Counted from the first letter of the stretch, positions 49,449 through 59,005 are shown. The stretch is 64,000 nucleotides of DNA from Pseudomonas nicosulfuronedens (GCF_005877905.1 NZ_SWDV01000012.1:62001-126000), one strand, 5' to 3'. Program-made: numbers and translations. The notes: generated from the letters alone by a model not told the origin.

Positions 49449-51596
49449 ATGAGCAGTCTGTCCGTGCGCCTGCCCAAGGCCGCCGCGGTGCGCTTCGCCC
49501 TGTCCGACTGGGCGCACACCGACGGCGTCACCTGGATGTTCATCCTCAAGACGCTGATCACCGCCTTCACCGCCCTGTGGCTGGCCTACCGCCTGGAACT
49601 GCCGCAGCCCAACACCGTGCTGGTGAGCGCCTTCATCGTGCTACAGCCGCAGAGCGGCCAGGTATTGGCAAAGAGTTTCTACCGCATCCTCGGTACCCTC
49701 GCCGGGCTCACGGTGATGGTCACCTTCATCGCCCTGTTCGCCCAGGAGCGGGTGCTGTTCCTGCTCTGCGTGGCGATCTGGGTCGGGCTGTGCACAGCCG
49801 GCGCGGCGCGCTACCGGGACTTCCGTGCATACGCCTGCCTGCTCGCCGGCTACACCGCGGTGATGATCGGCATCCCCGCCACCCTGCACCCCGAAGGCGC
49901 CTTCATGCAGGCGCTGTGGCGGGTGATCGAGATCACCCTGGGGATTCTCTGCACCGGCGTGGTCAGCGCCATCGTCCTGCCGCAAACCAGCACCGCCGCC
50001 CTGCGCAACGCGCTGAACACCCGCTTCGGCGACTTCGCCGGCCTGGCCAGCGCCGGTCTCGACGGCACCTTGGACCGTGAGCGCTTCGAACAGGCCAGCG
50101 CGCGCATCGCCGCCGAAGTGGTGGGGCTGGAAAGCCTGCGCAACGTCACCGCCTTCGAAGACCCGCACATGCGCCTGCGCAGCGGCCGCCTGGCACGCCT
50201 GAACAGCGAGTTCATGCAACTGACCACGCGCTTCCATGCCCTGCAACGCCTGCTCGACCGGCTGCGCGAGCGTCAGGCCAGCAACGTACTCGAAGTGCTG
50301 ATGCCATGCCTGATCGACGTCAGCGAATTGCTCGCCAGCTGGCATGGCCGCCCTCTGAGCGAGGCGGACGCGGAGCGCCTGAGCGTGCAACTGGAACTTT
50401 GCAAACACCACCTGATGCCGCGTATCCGCGAAGCTCGCGCCAGTCTCGGCCACACTTGCCCGCGCGAGGCAGATCAACTGGATTTCGAGACCGCCGCCGA
50501 GCTGTTGTTCCGCTTCGTCGATGACATGCACAACTACGCCCAGACCCACGCCTCGCTGGCTGCGCACAAGCACGAACGCGAGCAGTGGAAGGAGCGCTTC
50601 ACGCCCAAGGCAAATGCGCTCGCCGCCGCAGTCGCGGGCTTCCGTTGTGCGCTGCTGGTGATCGTCGGCGGGGTGTTCTGGATCGAGACCTCTTGGCTCA
50701 GCGGCGCGACCTTCGCGCTGACCTCGGTGCTGATCGCCGCGCTCTCCTCCGCTTCGCCCAATCCCAAGCGCCTGTCGCTGCAACTGACGCTCGGCACGCT
50801 GCTCGGCGCGACGCTGGGCTTCATCCTGACCTTCCGCGTGCTCCCGCACATCGATGGCTTCCCGCTGCTGTGCTTCGTGCTCGCGCCGGTGTTCGCTCTC
50901 GGCGCCTTCCTGATTACCCGGCCCAAATGGAGCGGTTATGGCGTCGGCCTGCTGGTGTGGTTCTGTATTGCCTCGCTACCGGCCAACCTCGCGCGCTACG
51001 ATGCCTACACCTTCATCAACGAATACCTGGCGATGCTGCTGTCCATGGGCATGGCGGTGGTCGCGGCGATCGTCATACTGCCGCCGAACCGGCCCTGGTT
51101 GTGGGAACGCCTGGAGGCCGAATTGCGCCTGCGCGTGGTGCGGGTGATCAGCGATCCGCTGAAGGGTCTGTCATCGAACTTCGAAAGCGGCACGCGCGAC
51201 CTGCTGAACCAGGCCTACGGGTTATCCACAGGCCGTCCGGACGTGCAGCGCCGGCTGCTGCGCTGGACCTTCCAGGTACAGGAGATCGGCCTGTCGATCA
51301 TCGAGTTGCGCCGCGAACAGGAAGCCCTGCCGAAGGAGCCCTGGTACGCCGAGCGCATGCCCTGGCGCCGGGCCATTCGCGCGCTGGGCCGGGCGCTGAT
51401 CCGGCTGTTCATCCAGCCCAGCGAGAGCAACCGCCAGCGCGCCCTGGCGGCGGTGGAACACGCCATCCACGCCACGCGTACCACGGACGACCGGCGCCCG
51501 CCGCACTTCGATTCCTCGCCCCTGCGCCGGGTGTGCAGCTACCTGCATTTCATCCGCACTTCGCTGCTCGATCCGCAGTCGCCGCTGCGCGACTGA
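49449..51596 (+). CDS. FUSC-family (YccS/AaeB-like) aromatic acid efflux protein
   Basis: A 715-residue inner-membrane protein starting MSSLSVRLPKAAAVRFALSD. It is built as two similar blocks of about five to six membrane helices (about residues 25-180 and 380-535), each followed by a large cytoplasmic helical domain. This is the architecture of the fusaric acid resistance family (FUSC), which exports aromatic carboxylic acids together with an HlyD-type partner. No partner gene follows, unlike in aaeBA operons. The divergent LysR gene is a likely regulator. Substrate is not predictable. Confidence 0.83.
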   Translation: MSSLSVRLPKAAAVRFALSDWAHTDGVTWMFILKTLITAFTALWLAYRLELPQPNTVLVSAFIVLQPQSGQVLAKSFYRILGTLAGLTVMVTFIALFAQERVLFLLCVAIWVGLCTAGAARYRDFRAYACLLAGYTAVMIGIPATLHPEGAFMQALWRVIEITLGILCTGVVSAIVLPQTSTAALRNALNTRFGDFAGLASAGLDGTLDRERFEQASARIAAEVVGLESLRNVTAFEDPHMRLRSGRLARLNSEFMQLTTRFHALQRLLDRLRERQASNVLEVLMPCLIDVSELLASWHGRPLSEADAERLSVQLELCKHHLMPRIREARASLGHTCPREADQLDFETAAELLFRFVDDMHNYAQTHASLAAHKHEREQWKERFTPKANALAAAVAGFRCALLVIVGGVFWIETSWLSGATFALTSVLIAALSSASPNPKRLSLQLTLGTLLGATLGFILTFRVLPHIDGFPLLCFVLAPVFALGAFLITRPKWSGYGVGLLVWFCIASLPANLARYDAYTFINEYLAMLLSMGMAVVAAIVILPPNRPWLWERLEAELRLRVVRVISDPLKGLSSNFESGTRDLLNQAYGLSTGRPDVQRRLLRWTFQVQEIGLSIIELRREQEALPKEPWYAERMPWRRAIRALGRALIRLFIQPSESNRQRALAAVEHAIHATRTTDDRRPPHFDSSPLRRVCSYLHFIRTSLLDPQSPLRD

Positions 51597-52020
51597 AGAC
51601 GGGCCGGCTCTGCGTAGGATGGGTGGAGCGAAGCGATACCCATCAACGCCACTCGCATCAATCCCGACAAACCGTCCGCTGTCCCAGCTCGATTCGCAGC
51701 CCCATTGCGAAGAGCACCGGGTGATCGATGGGTATCGCTTCGCTCCACACCATCCTACCGGTGAGTCCTGTGACAGTCCGCCGCAAGACCAGCCCTGAAA
51801 CCCGCGTCACATCTGGATTGTTGCCTCTGAGTACGAAGTCTTGTTGGCGCCTGGATATATGACTCAGGTCAGGCAAATTCTATTATTTCCGTGCTGTTAC
51901 AGCGCGCGCCGCAACACCACCCAAGACCCGTAATCATTCCCCAACGCTTCCCGATGCAGCCATGCGCTGAACGTCACGGACCCGTCACGTCCGGACTCCG
52001 GGAACAAGGCAGGTAAATTC
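51597..52020. other. Intergenic region with family B repeat
   Basis: The 424 bases between the FUSC and DUF2790 genes contain a family B hairpin (51614-51758) and then 260 bases with no recognised element. This includes an A/T-rich patch near 51875-51895 that may be the promoter of the small secreted protein. Confidence 0.55.
51614..51758. repeat. Family B hairpin repeat (copy 3)
   Basis: The arms 51614-51643 and about 51728-51758 are inverted copies of the GTAGGATGGGTGGAGCG unit, nearly identical to those at 36683 and 42640, with an 84-base spacer. Confidence 0.85.
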
Positions 52021-52284
52021 ATGAAAGCTGTAGTCATCCTGGCCATGCTGGGCTTCTCTTCGCTCGCCCTCGCCGAGCAGGTGAACGCCGCCGACCAGGC
52101 GCCAAGCGCGGCCGTGGAGCAGTACACCTACGACATGAAAATGGACGTCGCCCACGTCATCTCGACCACCGACGTATCCAACGAGTGCGGCATCGTGCCG
52201 GCACGCATGACCTACGAAGACTCTCAGGGTCAGCGCCACACCGTCGAATACCAGGTGTGGGGCAACGGCTGCTCCGGCGGCTAA
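52021..52284 (+). CDS. DUF2790 small secreted protein
   Basis: An 87-residue exported protein. The first 18-24 residues (MKAVVILAMLGFSSLALA) are a signal peptide. The mature part YTYDMKMDVAHVISTTDVSNECG, then PARMTYEDSQG and HTVEYQVWGNGC, matches the DUF2790 family, small Pseudomonas periplasmic proteins with one conserved cysteine pair. Members are often multi-copy and some respond to copper or stress, but no function is established. It stands alone. No strong ribosome site other than a weak GGCAGG is seen. Confidence 0.8.
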   Translation: MKAVVILAMLGFSSLALAEQVNAADQAPSAAVEQYTYDMKMDVAHVISTTDVSNECGIVPARMTYEDSQGQRHTVEYQVWGNGCSGG

Positions 52285-52343
52285 GCAACTTGCGCAGTGC
52301 CGCCGCGGCCCACGCAGCCCCGGCGGCAATGCCAACCCTCTTC

Positions 52344-53639
52344 CTACGGCTGCAGCGCCGCCTTCGCGATATTGCGACTGTGCGCGCCGAAATGCCGGAT
52401 CAATTGCAGAATCTGCTCATCCAACGCCTCATCGTGGCGGAACGGCTCCGGTGAATTCCCCGCACTGAAATCCCCCGCCGGCGCCTTCTCGTTCTCCAGC
52501 CAATGGCCAATCGCCGCTTCGAATGCCGCTGCATGGGCATGGGATTCGCTCGCCACCACCTCGCGCAGATACTCGGTCGAGTACGGTGGATAAGTGCCAT
52601 CCGTGCTGACATCCGCATAGGCCGCCAGCAACGGCGACTGCCCGCCCAGGCGCAGCGTCTCGCGCAGCCAGTCCACCTGATATCGCTCCACACCGGTATG
52701 ACGGTCCGCCACGCGCTGGATCGCCGCCTGCTTGTCGGCATCGAAGCCGGCCATGGACTTGCCCGCCGTCCACAGCATGCTGGCGGTGGTCTCACCCGGC
52801 AGCGGTGTCGAGTGGTACGGCTGGGTCATGTCCTGGATGTAGTGCATGGCCCAGCCGAGAAAACGGTAACCCCAGTACGGATGGCCTTTCTCGAAGGCGA
52901 AGCGTGCCAGGCCGTAGAACTGATAGGCGCGCCACTCCGGCCAGTTGCGCTCCAGGTACGGCGCGCCGGTGAAGATGATCGCATCCTCGTGGTAGAAGCC
53001 CATGTGGAACGGCGCCTGGGAGCTGAACTCGTAGCGCGGGTCGCCGAACGGCTGGGTGCCGAAGCCATAGCGCTGGCCGGCTTCGCCGGGATTGTCGCTG
53101 AACAGGTTGATGTCGTGGCCGAAGTCCGGCTCATCGGCTGCGCTGGCCAGCACGTCCAGCGCGGGAATCTTCTCCCCGGCCTGAAGCTGCACGAAACGCC
53201 ATTGGTTCCAACCGGAGAGGTTGCGGAACACCAGCACGTCCGCTGGCTGCAGTGCGGCATGATTCGGCAGTTCACCGCCGGGCGGCGGCTGCACGGCGGT
53301 GGCCAGCTTGATCTCGGGGTTCAGGCGCAGTGCCATGAGGAAGGCCTTGCGCGGATCTTCGCGGCCATCCTCGCTCAGGCGCAGGTCATCCGGGCGCGGC
53401 GGGTACTGGCGGAAGTGTTCGCGGGCATAGGCTTCCTGCTCGTCCAGCAGCTTCACCAGGCCGGCGCGCTGCTGGGTGATGAAGCTTTCCAGCGGCTCCA
53501 CCTCGACTTCCGGCGCCTGGGCGACGGCGGGCAATTGCTGCAGGGCGATGTAGCTGCCCAGGGTGTGATTGGACCAGGCCCAGAGGCTTTGCGGCAGGAC
53601 CAGCAGGCCCGCCAGCAGGCAGGTGGAAAGTCGCTTCAT
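52344..53639 (-). CDS. Secreted zinc phospholipase C / S1-P1 nuclease-like protein
   Basis: A 431-residue exported protein. The signal peptide MKRLSTCLLAGLLVLPQSLWA ends exactly before W22, and zinc phospholipases C and P1 nucleases use an N-terminal Trp as a zinc ligand. Further candidate ligands have the right spacing: H25, D172/H175, H266-x3-D270-x5-H276 in HYIQDMTQPYH, and H314-x3-E318 in RHTGVE. This set matches the three-zinc site of the superfamily (H-x3-D-x5-H then H-x3-E). Extra segments between ligands make it longer than the Bacillus enzymes. Substrate (phospholipid or nucleic acid) is unknown. It is a single gene, divergent from the MFS gene. Confidence 0.75.
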   Translation of the reverse strand: MKRLSTCLLAGLLVLPQSLWAWSNHTLGSYIALQQLPAVAQAPEVEVEPLESFITQQRAGLVKLLDEQEAYAREHFRQYPPRPDDLRLSEDGREDPRKAFLMALRLNPEIKLATAVQPPPGGELPNHAALQPADVLVFRNLSGWNQWRFVQLQAGEKIPALDVLASAADEPDFGHDINLFSDNPGEAGQRYGFGTQPFGDPRYEFSSQAPFHMGFYHEDAIIFTGAPYLERNWPEWRAYQFYGLARFAFEKGHPYWGYRFLGWAMHYIQDMTQPYHSTPLPGETTASMLWTAGKSMAGFDADKQAAIQRVADRHTGVERYQVDWLRETLRLGGQSPLLAAYADVSTDGTYPPYSTEYLREVVASESHAHAAAFEAAIGHWLENEKAPAGDFSAGNSPEPFRHDEALDEQILQLIRHFGAHSRNIAKAALQP

Positions 53640-53876
53640 CGGCTCTTCGCTCTTATTTGCCAGTGCAGTTATTTGCCAGTGCAATGCGGAAAATTCCGAC
53701 GCAGCCTAACAACACAAAGCTCTGCGGGCACTGTCGAAGCTTGCCAGCGCGAGTCACCGATAACGCCACGGCTGACCATCATCAATGGCGCGAACGGCCT
53801 CAGCCACTACACTTGCCCGGCATGGAAAGGCCCCGGCGGCGCGTACCTGCCGGTCACTCGAAATAAGGGCGTCCCC

Positions 53877-55541
53877 ATGCTGCAGTCCGTTTCACCCAAG
53901 CAAGACCTCCCCCTCAAGCCCGATCCTGCCGAATCCCGCAGCGGCGTCCTCGCCCCCTTCAGCATCGCCGCGTTCCGCATCATCTGGATCTGCAACCTGT
54001 TCGCCAATCTGGGCACCTGGGCGCAATCGGTTGCCGCCGCCTGGGTGGTCACCGAAGCCCATGCCAGCCCGCTGATGGTGGCGATGATCCAGGTCGCCTC
54101 GGCGCTGCCGCTGGTGCTGCTGTCGATCATGTCTGGCGTGCTGGCCGACAACCACGACCGACGCAAGATCATGCTGGTGGGCCTGACCGTGGAGCTTTCC
54201 GGCGCGGCGTTGGTGACGGTGCTGGCGTTCATGGGCTACCTCGACCCGCTGATGCTGATCGTGTCGATCCTCTGGCTGTCGCTGGGCAGCTCGATCACCA
54301 TCCCCGCCTGGCAGGCGGCGGTGAACGAGCAGGTACCGCCACGCATGCTCGGCGATGCGGTGCTGCTCAACAGCGTCAACTACAACGTCGCCCGCGCCGT
54401 CGGCCCGGCCATCGGCGGTCTGCTGCTCTCGGCCACCGGCGCCTCCTGGGTATTCCTGTTCAACTGCATCTGCTACGCCTCGCTGATCTGGGCGATCTGG
54501 CAATGGCGCCGCGACGTGCCCAAGCGCACCCTGCCGCCGGAGCACATCTTCGAGGGCGTGATCGCCGCGCTGCGCTTCACCCAGTACTCCAGCGTCACCC
54601 GCCTGGTGATGCTGCGTTCGGCAGTCTTCGGCCTGTCGGCAAGCGCCATCTGGGCCCTGCTGCCGCTGCTGGCACACCGCAACCCGGACGGCAGCGCCTC
54701 GGTGTACGGCTACATGCTCGGCGCCCTGGGCCTGGGCGCCATCGTCGCCAGTACCGTGGTGAGCAAGGCGCGGCAGTGGCTGGGCAGCAGCCGGCTGATC
54801 AGCTTCGCCGCCGCCACGCTCGCCGTGGTCATGCTCATCCTGGGCTGGGTCGACAATCTCTGGGTGATCTTCCCCGCCCTGGTACTGGGCGGTGCCTGCT
54901 GGATCGCAGCGGTGGCTACCTACAACTCGGCGGTGCAGATTCTGGTACCCGACTGGGTCAAGGCGCGCGCCCTGGCGCTGTACCAGACAGCCATCTACGG
55001 CGGTCTGGCGGCGGGCTCTTTCCTCTGGGGCCATTTCGCCGAAACCATGGGCGTGCAAGGCGCATTGATCGCCGCTGGCTGTCTGCTGCTGATCTCCGTG
55101 GCCCTGCTCTACAACTCGCGCCTGCCGGAGCTGAACTCCGCCAGCATCGCCCGCGCACCGGGCGGTATGCCGGGGCAACCGACCTTCGTGTTCAATCCCG
55201 AGCGCGGCTCGGTACTGGTCTCCATCGAGTACCGGATTCCCGCCGAGCGCACGCGCGATTTCGTCCGCGCCGCCAAGCCGTTGCGCCGCCTGCGCCTGCG
55301 CAACGGCGCGGAACGCTGGGCGCTGTATCGCGACGTGAGCAACCCGGAAATCTGGCAGGAGCTGTTCCTGGTGGACAACTGGATCGGCCACCTGCGCATG
55401 CTCGATCGCCTTACCCTCGAGGACAAGACCATCATCGACAACGTCACCAGCCTGCACGACGGTGACGCGCCGCCGGTGATCCGGCACGGGGTGAGTTACG
55501 AGTCTGGCAGTTACGAGGCACCGCCGGAGACGCTGGGCTAG
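53877..55541 (+). CDS. MFS exporter with C-terminal soluble domain (MFS_3 type)
   Basis: A 554-residue transporter starting MLQSVSPKQDLPLKPDPAES. Residues about 25-415 form the major facilitator core (12 helices; SGVLADNHDRRKIMLVG is motif A between helices 2 and 3). The last 120 residues, beginning GSVLVSIEYRIPAERTRDF, look like a ferredoxin-like dimeric alpha/beta-barrel domain typical of the MFS_3 'transmembrane secretion effector' family. The frame stays open for 1.3 kb upstream over the opposite gene, but the true start is placed at 53877 because the conserved sequence begins there. Substrate is unknown; relatives export siderophores or drugs. Confidence 0.85.
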   Translation: MLQSVSPKQDLPLKPDPAESRSGVLAPFSIAAFRIIWICNLFANLGTWAQSVAAAWVVTEAHASPLMVAMIQVASALPLVLLSIMSGVLADNHDRRKIMLVGLTVELSGAALVTVLAFMGYLDPLMLIVSILWLSLGSSITIPAWQAAVNEQVPPRMLGDAVLLNSVNYNVARAVGPAIGGLLLSATGASWVFLFNCICYASLIWAIWQWRRDVPKRTLPPEHIFEGVIAALRFTQYSSVTRLVMLRSAVFGLSASAIWALLPLLAHRNPDGSASVYGYMLGALGLGAIVASTVVSKARQWLGSSRLISFAAATLAVVMLILGWVDNLWVIFPALVLGGACWIAAVATYNSAVQILVPDWVKARALALYQTAIYGGLAAGSFLWGHFAETMGVQGALIAAGCLLLISVALLYNSRLPELNSASIARAPGGMPGQPTFVFNPERGSVLVSIEYRIPAERTRDFVRAAKPLRRLRLRNGAERWALYRDVSNPEIWQELFLVDNWIGHLRMLDRLTLEDKTIIDNVTSLHDGDAPPVIRHGVSYESGSYEAPPETLG

Positions 55542-55553
55542 CGAAGCAGAAAC

Positions 55554-55583
55554 AAAAACGCCTCCCGGTCAGGGGAGGCGTTT
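55554..55583. terminator. Bidirectional terminator, MFS gene and helicase
   Basis: AAAAACGCCTCCC and GGGGAGGCGTTT pair around GGTCA, between convergent genes. Confidence 0.85.
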
Positions 55584-55600
55584 CAGGAGACGCGAGAGCG

Positions 55601-56923
55601 TTACTCCGCTGCCGGCTTCTTGCGCTTGAGCGGCGCCAGGCCATCCTGGCTCACGACCTTCGACGGGCCGGACTTCGGCTTCGCAGCGGGTTTCTTCTTC
55701 GCCGGCGCCTTGCCGCCGGACTTCTTCGCATCGTCCTTTTTCTTCTTGGTACCGGCGGCCTTGCCCGACGCCTTGACCTTCTTCGGCCCCTTGTACGAGC
55801 CCTTCAGCTCCTTGATGGTACGCAGCTCGAAGCGCAGCTTGAGGTAGCGCTCGATGCTCGACATCAGGTTCCAGTCGCCATGGCCCACCAGCGAAATCGC
55901 GGTGCCGGCGGCGCCCGCGCGGCCGGTGCGGCCGATCCGGTGTACGTACTCGTCACCACGACGGGGAATGTCGAAGTTGATCACCAGATCCAGGCCGTCG
56001 ACATCCAGGCCGCGGGCAGCCACGTCGGTAGCGACGAGGATCTTCACCGCGCCCTGCTTCAGCCGCTCGATGGCCAGCTTGCGGTCCTTCTGGTCCTTCT
56101 CGCCATGCAGCACGAAGACCTTGTGGCCGGCGGCGATCAGGCGACCGGTCAGGCGGTCCGCGGCTACGCGGGTATTGGTGAAGACGATGGCCTTTTCATA
56201 GGTCTCGTTGGTCAGCAGCCACTGCAGCAGCTGTTCCTTATGGCCGACGTGGTCGGTCAGGATCACCTGCTGACTGACATCTTCGTTCAGCTCGCTGACG
56301 CGGTTGAGTTGCAGGTTCTCCGGCTCGCGCAGGACCTTCTCGACCATCTCGTGCAGGCCGCTGCCGCTGGTGGCGGAAAACAGCAGGGTCTGGCGCTCGG
56401 CCGGGCACTGTGCGGCGAGCTTGAGCACGTCCTCGGAGAAGCCCATGTCGAGCATGCGGTCGGCTTCGTCGAGGATCAGTACTTCGACGTCACCCAGCGG
56501 CAGGTTGCCGGCGTTGAACTGCTCGTTCAGGCGGCCGGGCGTGCCAATGATGATTTCCGGATTCTTGCGCAGGCGCGCGCCCTGCACCTTGAAGTCCTCG
56601 CCACCGGTGATCAGGCAGGCCTTGATGAAAGTGAACTGGGCGAAGCGCTCCACTTCCTTGAGGGTCTGCTGGGCCAGCTCGCGGGTCGGCAGCAGGATCA
56701 GCGCGCGGGCGCCGCTCTTGGGCTTCTCCTCGGTGAGCAGGCGATGCAGCAGCGGCAGCACGAAGGCCGCGGTCTTGCCGCTGCCGGTCTGCGCCGTCAC
56801 CCGCAGGTCGCGTCCCTCCAGGGCCTTCGGAATGGCCGCGGCCTGGACCGGGGTCGGCTCGGTGAAGGACAACGAATCGAGCGCCTTGAGCAGGCGTTCG
56901 TGCAGGGCGAATTGGGAGAACAA
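55601..56923 (-). CDS. DEAD-box ATP-dependent RNA helicase
   Basis: A 440-residue helicase. It has the Q motif (FTEPTPVQAAAIP), motif I AQTGSGKT, Ib TPGRL, II LILDEADRML, III SATSGS, and VI HRIGRTGRAG. The C-terminal 75 residues are lysine/alanine-rich (KKKKDDAKKSGGKAPAKKKP), a basic RNA-binding tail. The start is taken as TTG at 56923 (reading MFSQFALHERLLKALDS) with GAGG six bases upstream, which agrees with related proteins; an ATG at 56962 would add 13 unlike residues. It is of the SrmB/RhlE kind; its role is probably ribosome assembly or cold growth. Confidence 0.9.
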   Translation of the reverse strand: MFSQFALHERLLKALDSLSFTEPTPVQAAAIPKALEGRDLRVTAQTGSGKTAAFVLPLLHRLLTEEKPKSGARALILLPTRELAQQTLKEVERFAQFTFIKACLITGGEDFKVQGARLRKNPEIIIGTPGRLNEQFNAGNLPLGDVEVLILDEADRMLDMGFSEDVLKLAAQCPAERQTLLFSATSGSGLHEMVEKVLREPENLQLNRVSELNEDVSQQVILTDHVGHKEQLLQWLLTNETYEKAIVFTNTRVAADRLTGRLIAAGHKVFVLHGEKDQKDRKLAIERLKQGAVKILVATDVAARGLDVDGLDLVINFDIPRRGDEYVHRIGRTGRAGAAGTAISLVGHGDWNLMSSIERYLKLRFELRTIKELKGSYKGPKKVKASGKAAGTKKKKDDAKKSGGKAPAKKKPAAKPKSGPSKVVSQDGLAPLKRKKPAAE

Positions 56924-57109
56924 GGCAGACCTCGATATCACGTAAAGACCAAATAGCTGCATAGCTTAATGTTTGCCGAGCCGGCGCGCTGGAAATATTG
57001 CCGGCGAGCCTTGCAGGCGACTTGCCGCGTCAATAACCCGACAAACGTTGCGGCGCCCGGCGAAAGGCAATGCCATGCTCTGATATGCCTGGGAAAAAGG
57101 AGAATACAG

Positions 57110-57655
57110 GTGCCATCGACTCTCATTTACTACGTCGCAGCCAGCCTCGACGGCTACATCGCCCGCCCGGACGGCAGCGTCGACTGGCTCGAAGGCTACG
57201 GCAACGAACACGACGACCATGGCTACGCCGCCTTTTACGCCAGCATCGACGGCCTGCTCATGGGTCGCGCCACTTACCTGTTCTGCCTGAATCAGGACGA
57301 CTGGCCCTACCCGGACAAGCCCGCGCTAGTCATGACCCGTTCCAACCACCTGCCCCACGCCGCACCGCAGGTCGAACTGGAGCACTACACGCCGGTGGAC
57401 GCGCTCGCCTCGCTGGAGGCACGTGGCTGCCAGCGCATCTGGCTGGTAGGCGGCGGCAGCCTGGCGGGTAATTTCCTCGCCGCAGGCTTGCTCGACGAAG
57501 TGATCGTCAGCATCATTCCGCACCTGCTCGGCGCTGGCATCCCCCTGTTCAGCATCGGACTCGAGCAACGCCTGCAGCTGCTGGAGCAGCGCAGCTTCCC
57601 CAGCGGCATCGTGCAGATGCGCTACCAGGTTCTGAAGGAAACGCCCTCGCCATGA
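57110..57655 (+). CDS. Dihydrofolate reductase / RibD C-terminal family protein
   Basis: A 181-residue protein of the DHFR-like fold used by the RibD reductase domain. It begins VPSTLIYYVAASLDGYIARPDGSVDWL (first residue read as Met); SLDGYIA and the later GCQRIWLVGGGSLAGNFLAAG are family hallmarks, the second binding NADPH. The GTG at 57110 has AAGGAG eight bases upstream and is chosen over an ATG at 56969. It overlaps the NUDIX gene by four bases. The substrate is unknown; such proteins are common stand-alone reductases. Confidence 0.87.
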   Translation: MPSTLIYYVAASLDGYIARPDGSVDWLEGYGNEHDDHGYAAFYASIDGLLMGRATYLFCLNQDDWPYPDKPALVMTRSNHLPHAAPQVELEHYTPVDALASLEARGCQRIWLVGGGSLAGNFLAAGLLDEVIVSIIPHLLGAGIPLFSIGLEQRLQLLEQRSFPSGIVQMRYQVLKETPSP

Positions 57656-58056
57656 CCACCACCATTCGTATCGCCGCCGCCTGCCTGCTGGATGAAGCCG
57701 GACGGCTGCTGCTGGTGCGAAAGCGTGGCACCCTGGCTTTCATGCTGCCCGGTGGCAAGCACGAGTCCGGCGAGACGTCCATCCAGGCCCTGCTGCGCGA
57801 ATTGGGCGAAGAACTCGACCTGCACCTGGCGACCTCCGCGCTGACGCCGCTCGGCCACTTCCAGGCCGACGCCGCCAACGAACCGGACATGCGTGTGGAT
57901 GCCCACGTCTACGTCGCCACCCTGCCCCACGCCGTCCAGCCCGCCGCCGAGCTGGAAGAGCTCGCCTGGCTGGACCCCGCCGGTGACTACCCGCACAACC
58001 TCGCCCCGCTGCTGCGCGAGCAGGTTCTTCCCGCTCTGCTTGCCCATCTGGACTGA
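57652..58056 (+). CDS. NUDIX hydrolase
   Basis: A 134-residue NUDIX pyrophosphohydrolase, MTTTIRIAAACLLDEAGRLL onwards. The box GGKHESGETSIQALLREL, continuing GEEL, fits G-x5-E-x7-R-E-x2-E-E. These enzymes cleave nucleoside diphosphate derivatives. The ATG overlaps the reductase stop (ATGA), so the two are coupled and may act on a common nucleotide-type compound. Confidence 0.88.
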   Translation: MTTTIRIAAACLLDEAGRLLLVRKRGTLAFMLPGGKHESGETSIQALLRELGEELDLHLATSALTPLGHFQADAANEPDMRVDAHVYVATLPHAVQPAAELEELAWLDPAGDYPHNLAPLLREQVLPALLAHLD

Positions 58057-58399
58057 TTCGTTCAGTTCAAATACCTGCATTTCGTCGGGTTTTTCCTTAA
58101 GAACTCCTTTCGCCCTGGCTTTTCGCCAGCAATTTGCGCGTGGCTTTCGCCTGCGCCGAAACCCCCGGTTTATAGGGCTTCCGGCTATAAGGTCAGGCCG
58201 TGACTGATGCGTCTGAACACATGTCACGCTGCGTCCTGCAAGTCACAGGGGAGTTGTCAGAATCGACAGACGGTACGAACTGTCATGAAAAGTCGTTCAG
58301 AATGCGTGGAATTTTTGAGCGGACCAAAGGAAACCACGCCGACAACAAGGGCGATCCAGCGGAGTCTGGGCGATATCAACCAGCAAGAAGACATGCCGA
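58057..58399. other. Gene-free region before the NlpC/P60 gene
   Basis: In these 343 bases there is a weak inverted repeat (TATAGGGCTTCCGGCTATA near 58172-58190) and a TGTCAG/CTGTCA pair near 58255-58285. Short frames are not convincing. The promoter of the NlpC/P60 gene must lie here. Confidence 0.5.
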
Positions 58400-59005
58400 A
58401 TGCGAAGTACCCTTTTGACATGCCTTTCCATAGGCTTGGCGACTTTTTTAGCCGCCACTGAGGCAACCGCCTCCTCCAAGATCACGCGTTCCTATCAACC
58501 CGCACCGGTTGATCTCCGTGTCCCGGTCCAGGGTAGTGCCCTGCTGACCTTCAACGCCAAGCCGGTCAAGCCGACCAAGAGCGAGGCGCACCAGGTGACC
58601 CAGCGTGCCTACAGCATGATCGGTACGCCTTACCGCTGGGGTGGCACTTCGCCCAAGCGTGGCTTCGATTGCAGCGGCCTGGTGAACTACGTGTTCCAGA
58701 ACGTCGATGAAGTCGACCTGCCGCGTACCGCGCAGCAGATGTACAGCATGCGCGGCAACTCGAAAGTGGCGCGCGGTGACCTGCAGCCCGGCGACCTGGT
58801 GTTCTTCCGCATCCACAACCGCCGCAATGTCGACCACGTGGGCATCTACGTCGGCGATAACCAGTTCGTCCACGCGCCGCGCCGCGGCCAGAAGGTACGA
58901 GTCTCCGACCTTGGTGGCGACTACTGGAAAAAGCATTACACCGCTGCCCGTCGCATCCTGCCGGAAACCCTGGCCAAAGCTGACGTTGGCGGTCGCTTCG
59001 ACTGA
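58400..59005 (+). CDS. NlpC/P60 peptidoglycan endopeptidase
   Basis: A 201-residue exported hydrolase. Signal peptide MRSTLLTCLSIGLATFLAATEATA is cut before SSKITRSY. The NlpC/P60 domain (about residues 65-185) has the catalytic cysteine in RGFDCSGLVNYVF, histidine in VDHVGIYVGD and a polar third residue in NQFVHAPRRG. Such enzymes cut D-Glu-DAP cross-links or tails in the murein peptide, like Spr/MepS. A single gene with no obvious partner. Confidence 0.9.
   Translation: MRSTLLTCLSIGLATFLAATEATASSKITRSYQPAPVDLRVPVQGSALLTFNAKPVKPTKSEAHQVTQRAYSMIGTPYRWGGTSPKRGFDCSGLVNYVFQNVDEVDLPRTAQQMYSMRGNSKVARGDLQPGDLVFFRIHNRRNVDHVGIYVGDNQFVHAPRRGQKVRVSDLGGDYWKKHYTAARRILPETLAKADVGGRFD

Noticed and set aside
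52503-53876. A 458-residue open extension in front of the MFS gene
   Set aside because: It is a high-GC shadow of the phospholipase-like gene on the other strand. Its residues show no MFS or other family features, and the conserved transporter sequence begins at 53877.
56924-56962. An ATG 13 codons upstream for the DEAD-box helicase
   Set aside because: The added residues are unlike the family, whereas the TTG at 56923 has a good ribosome site and matches related N-termini.
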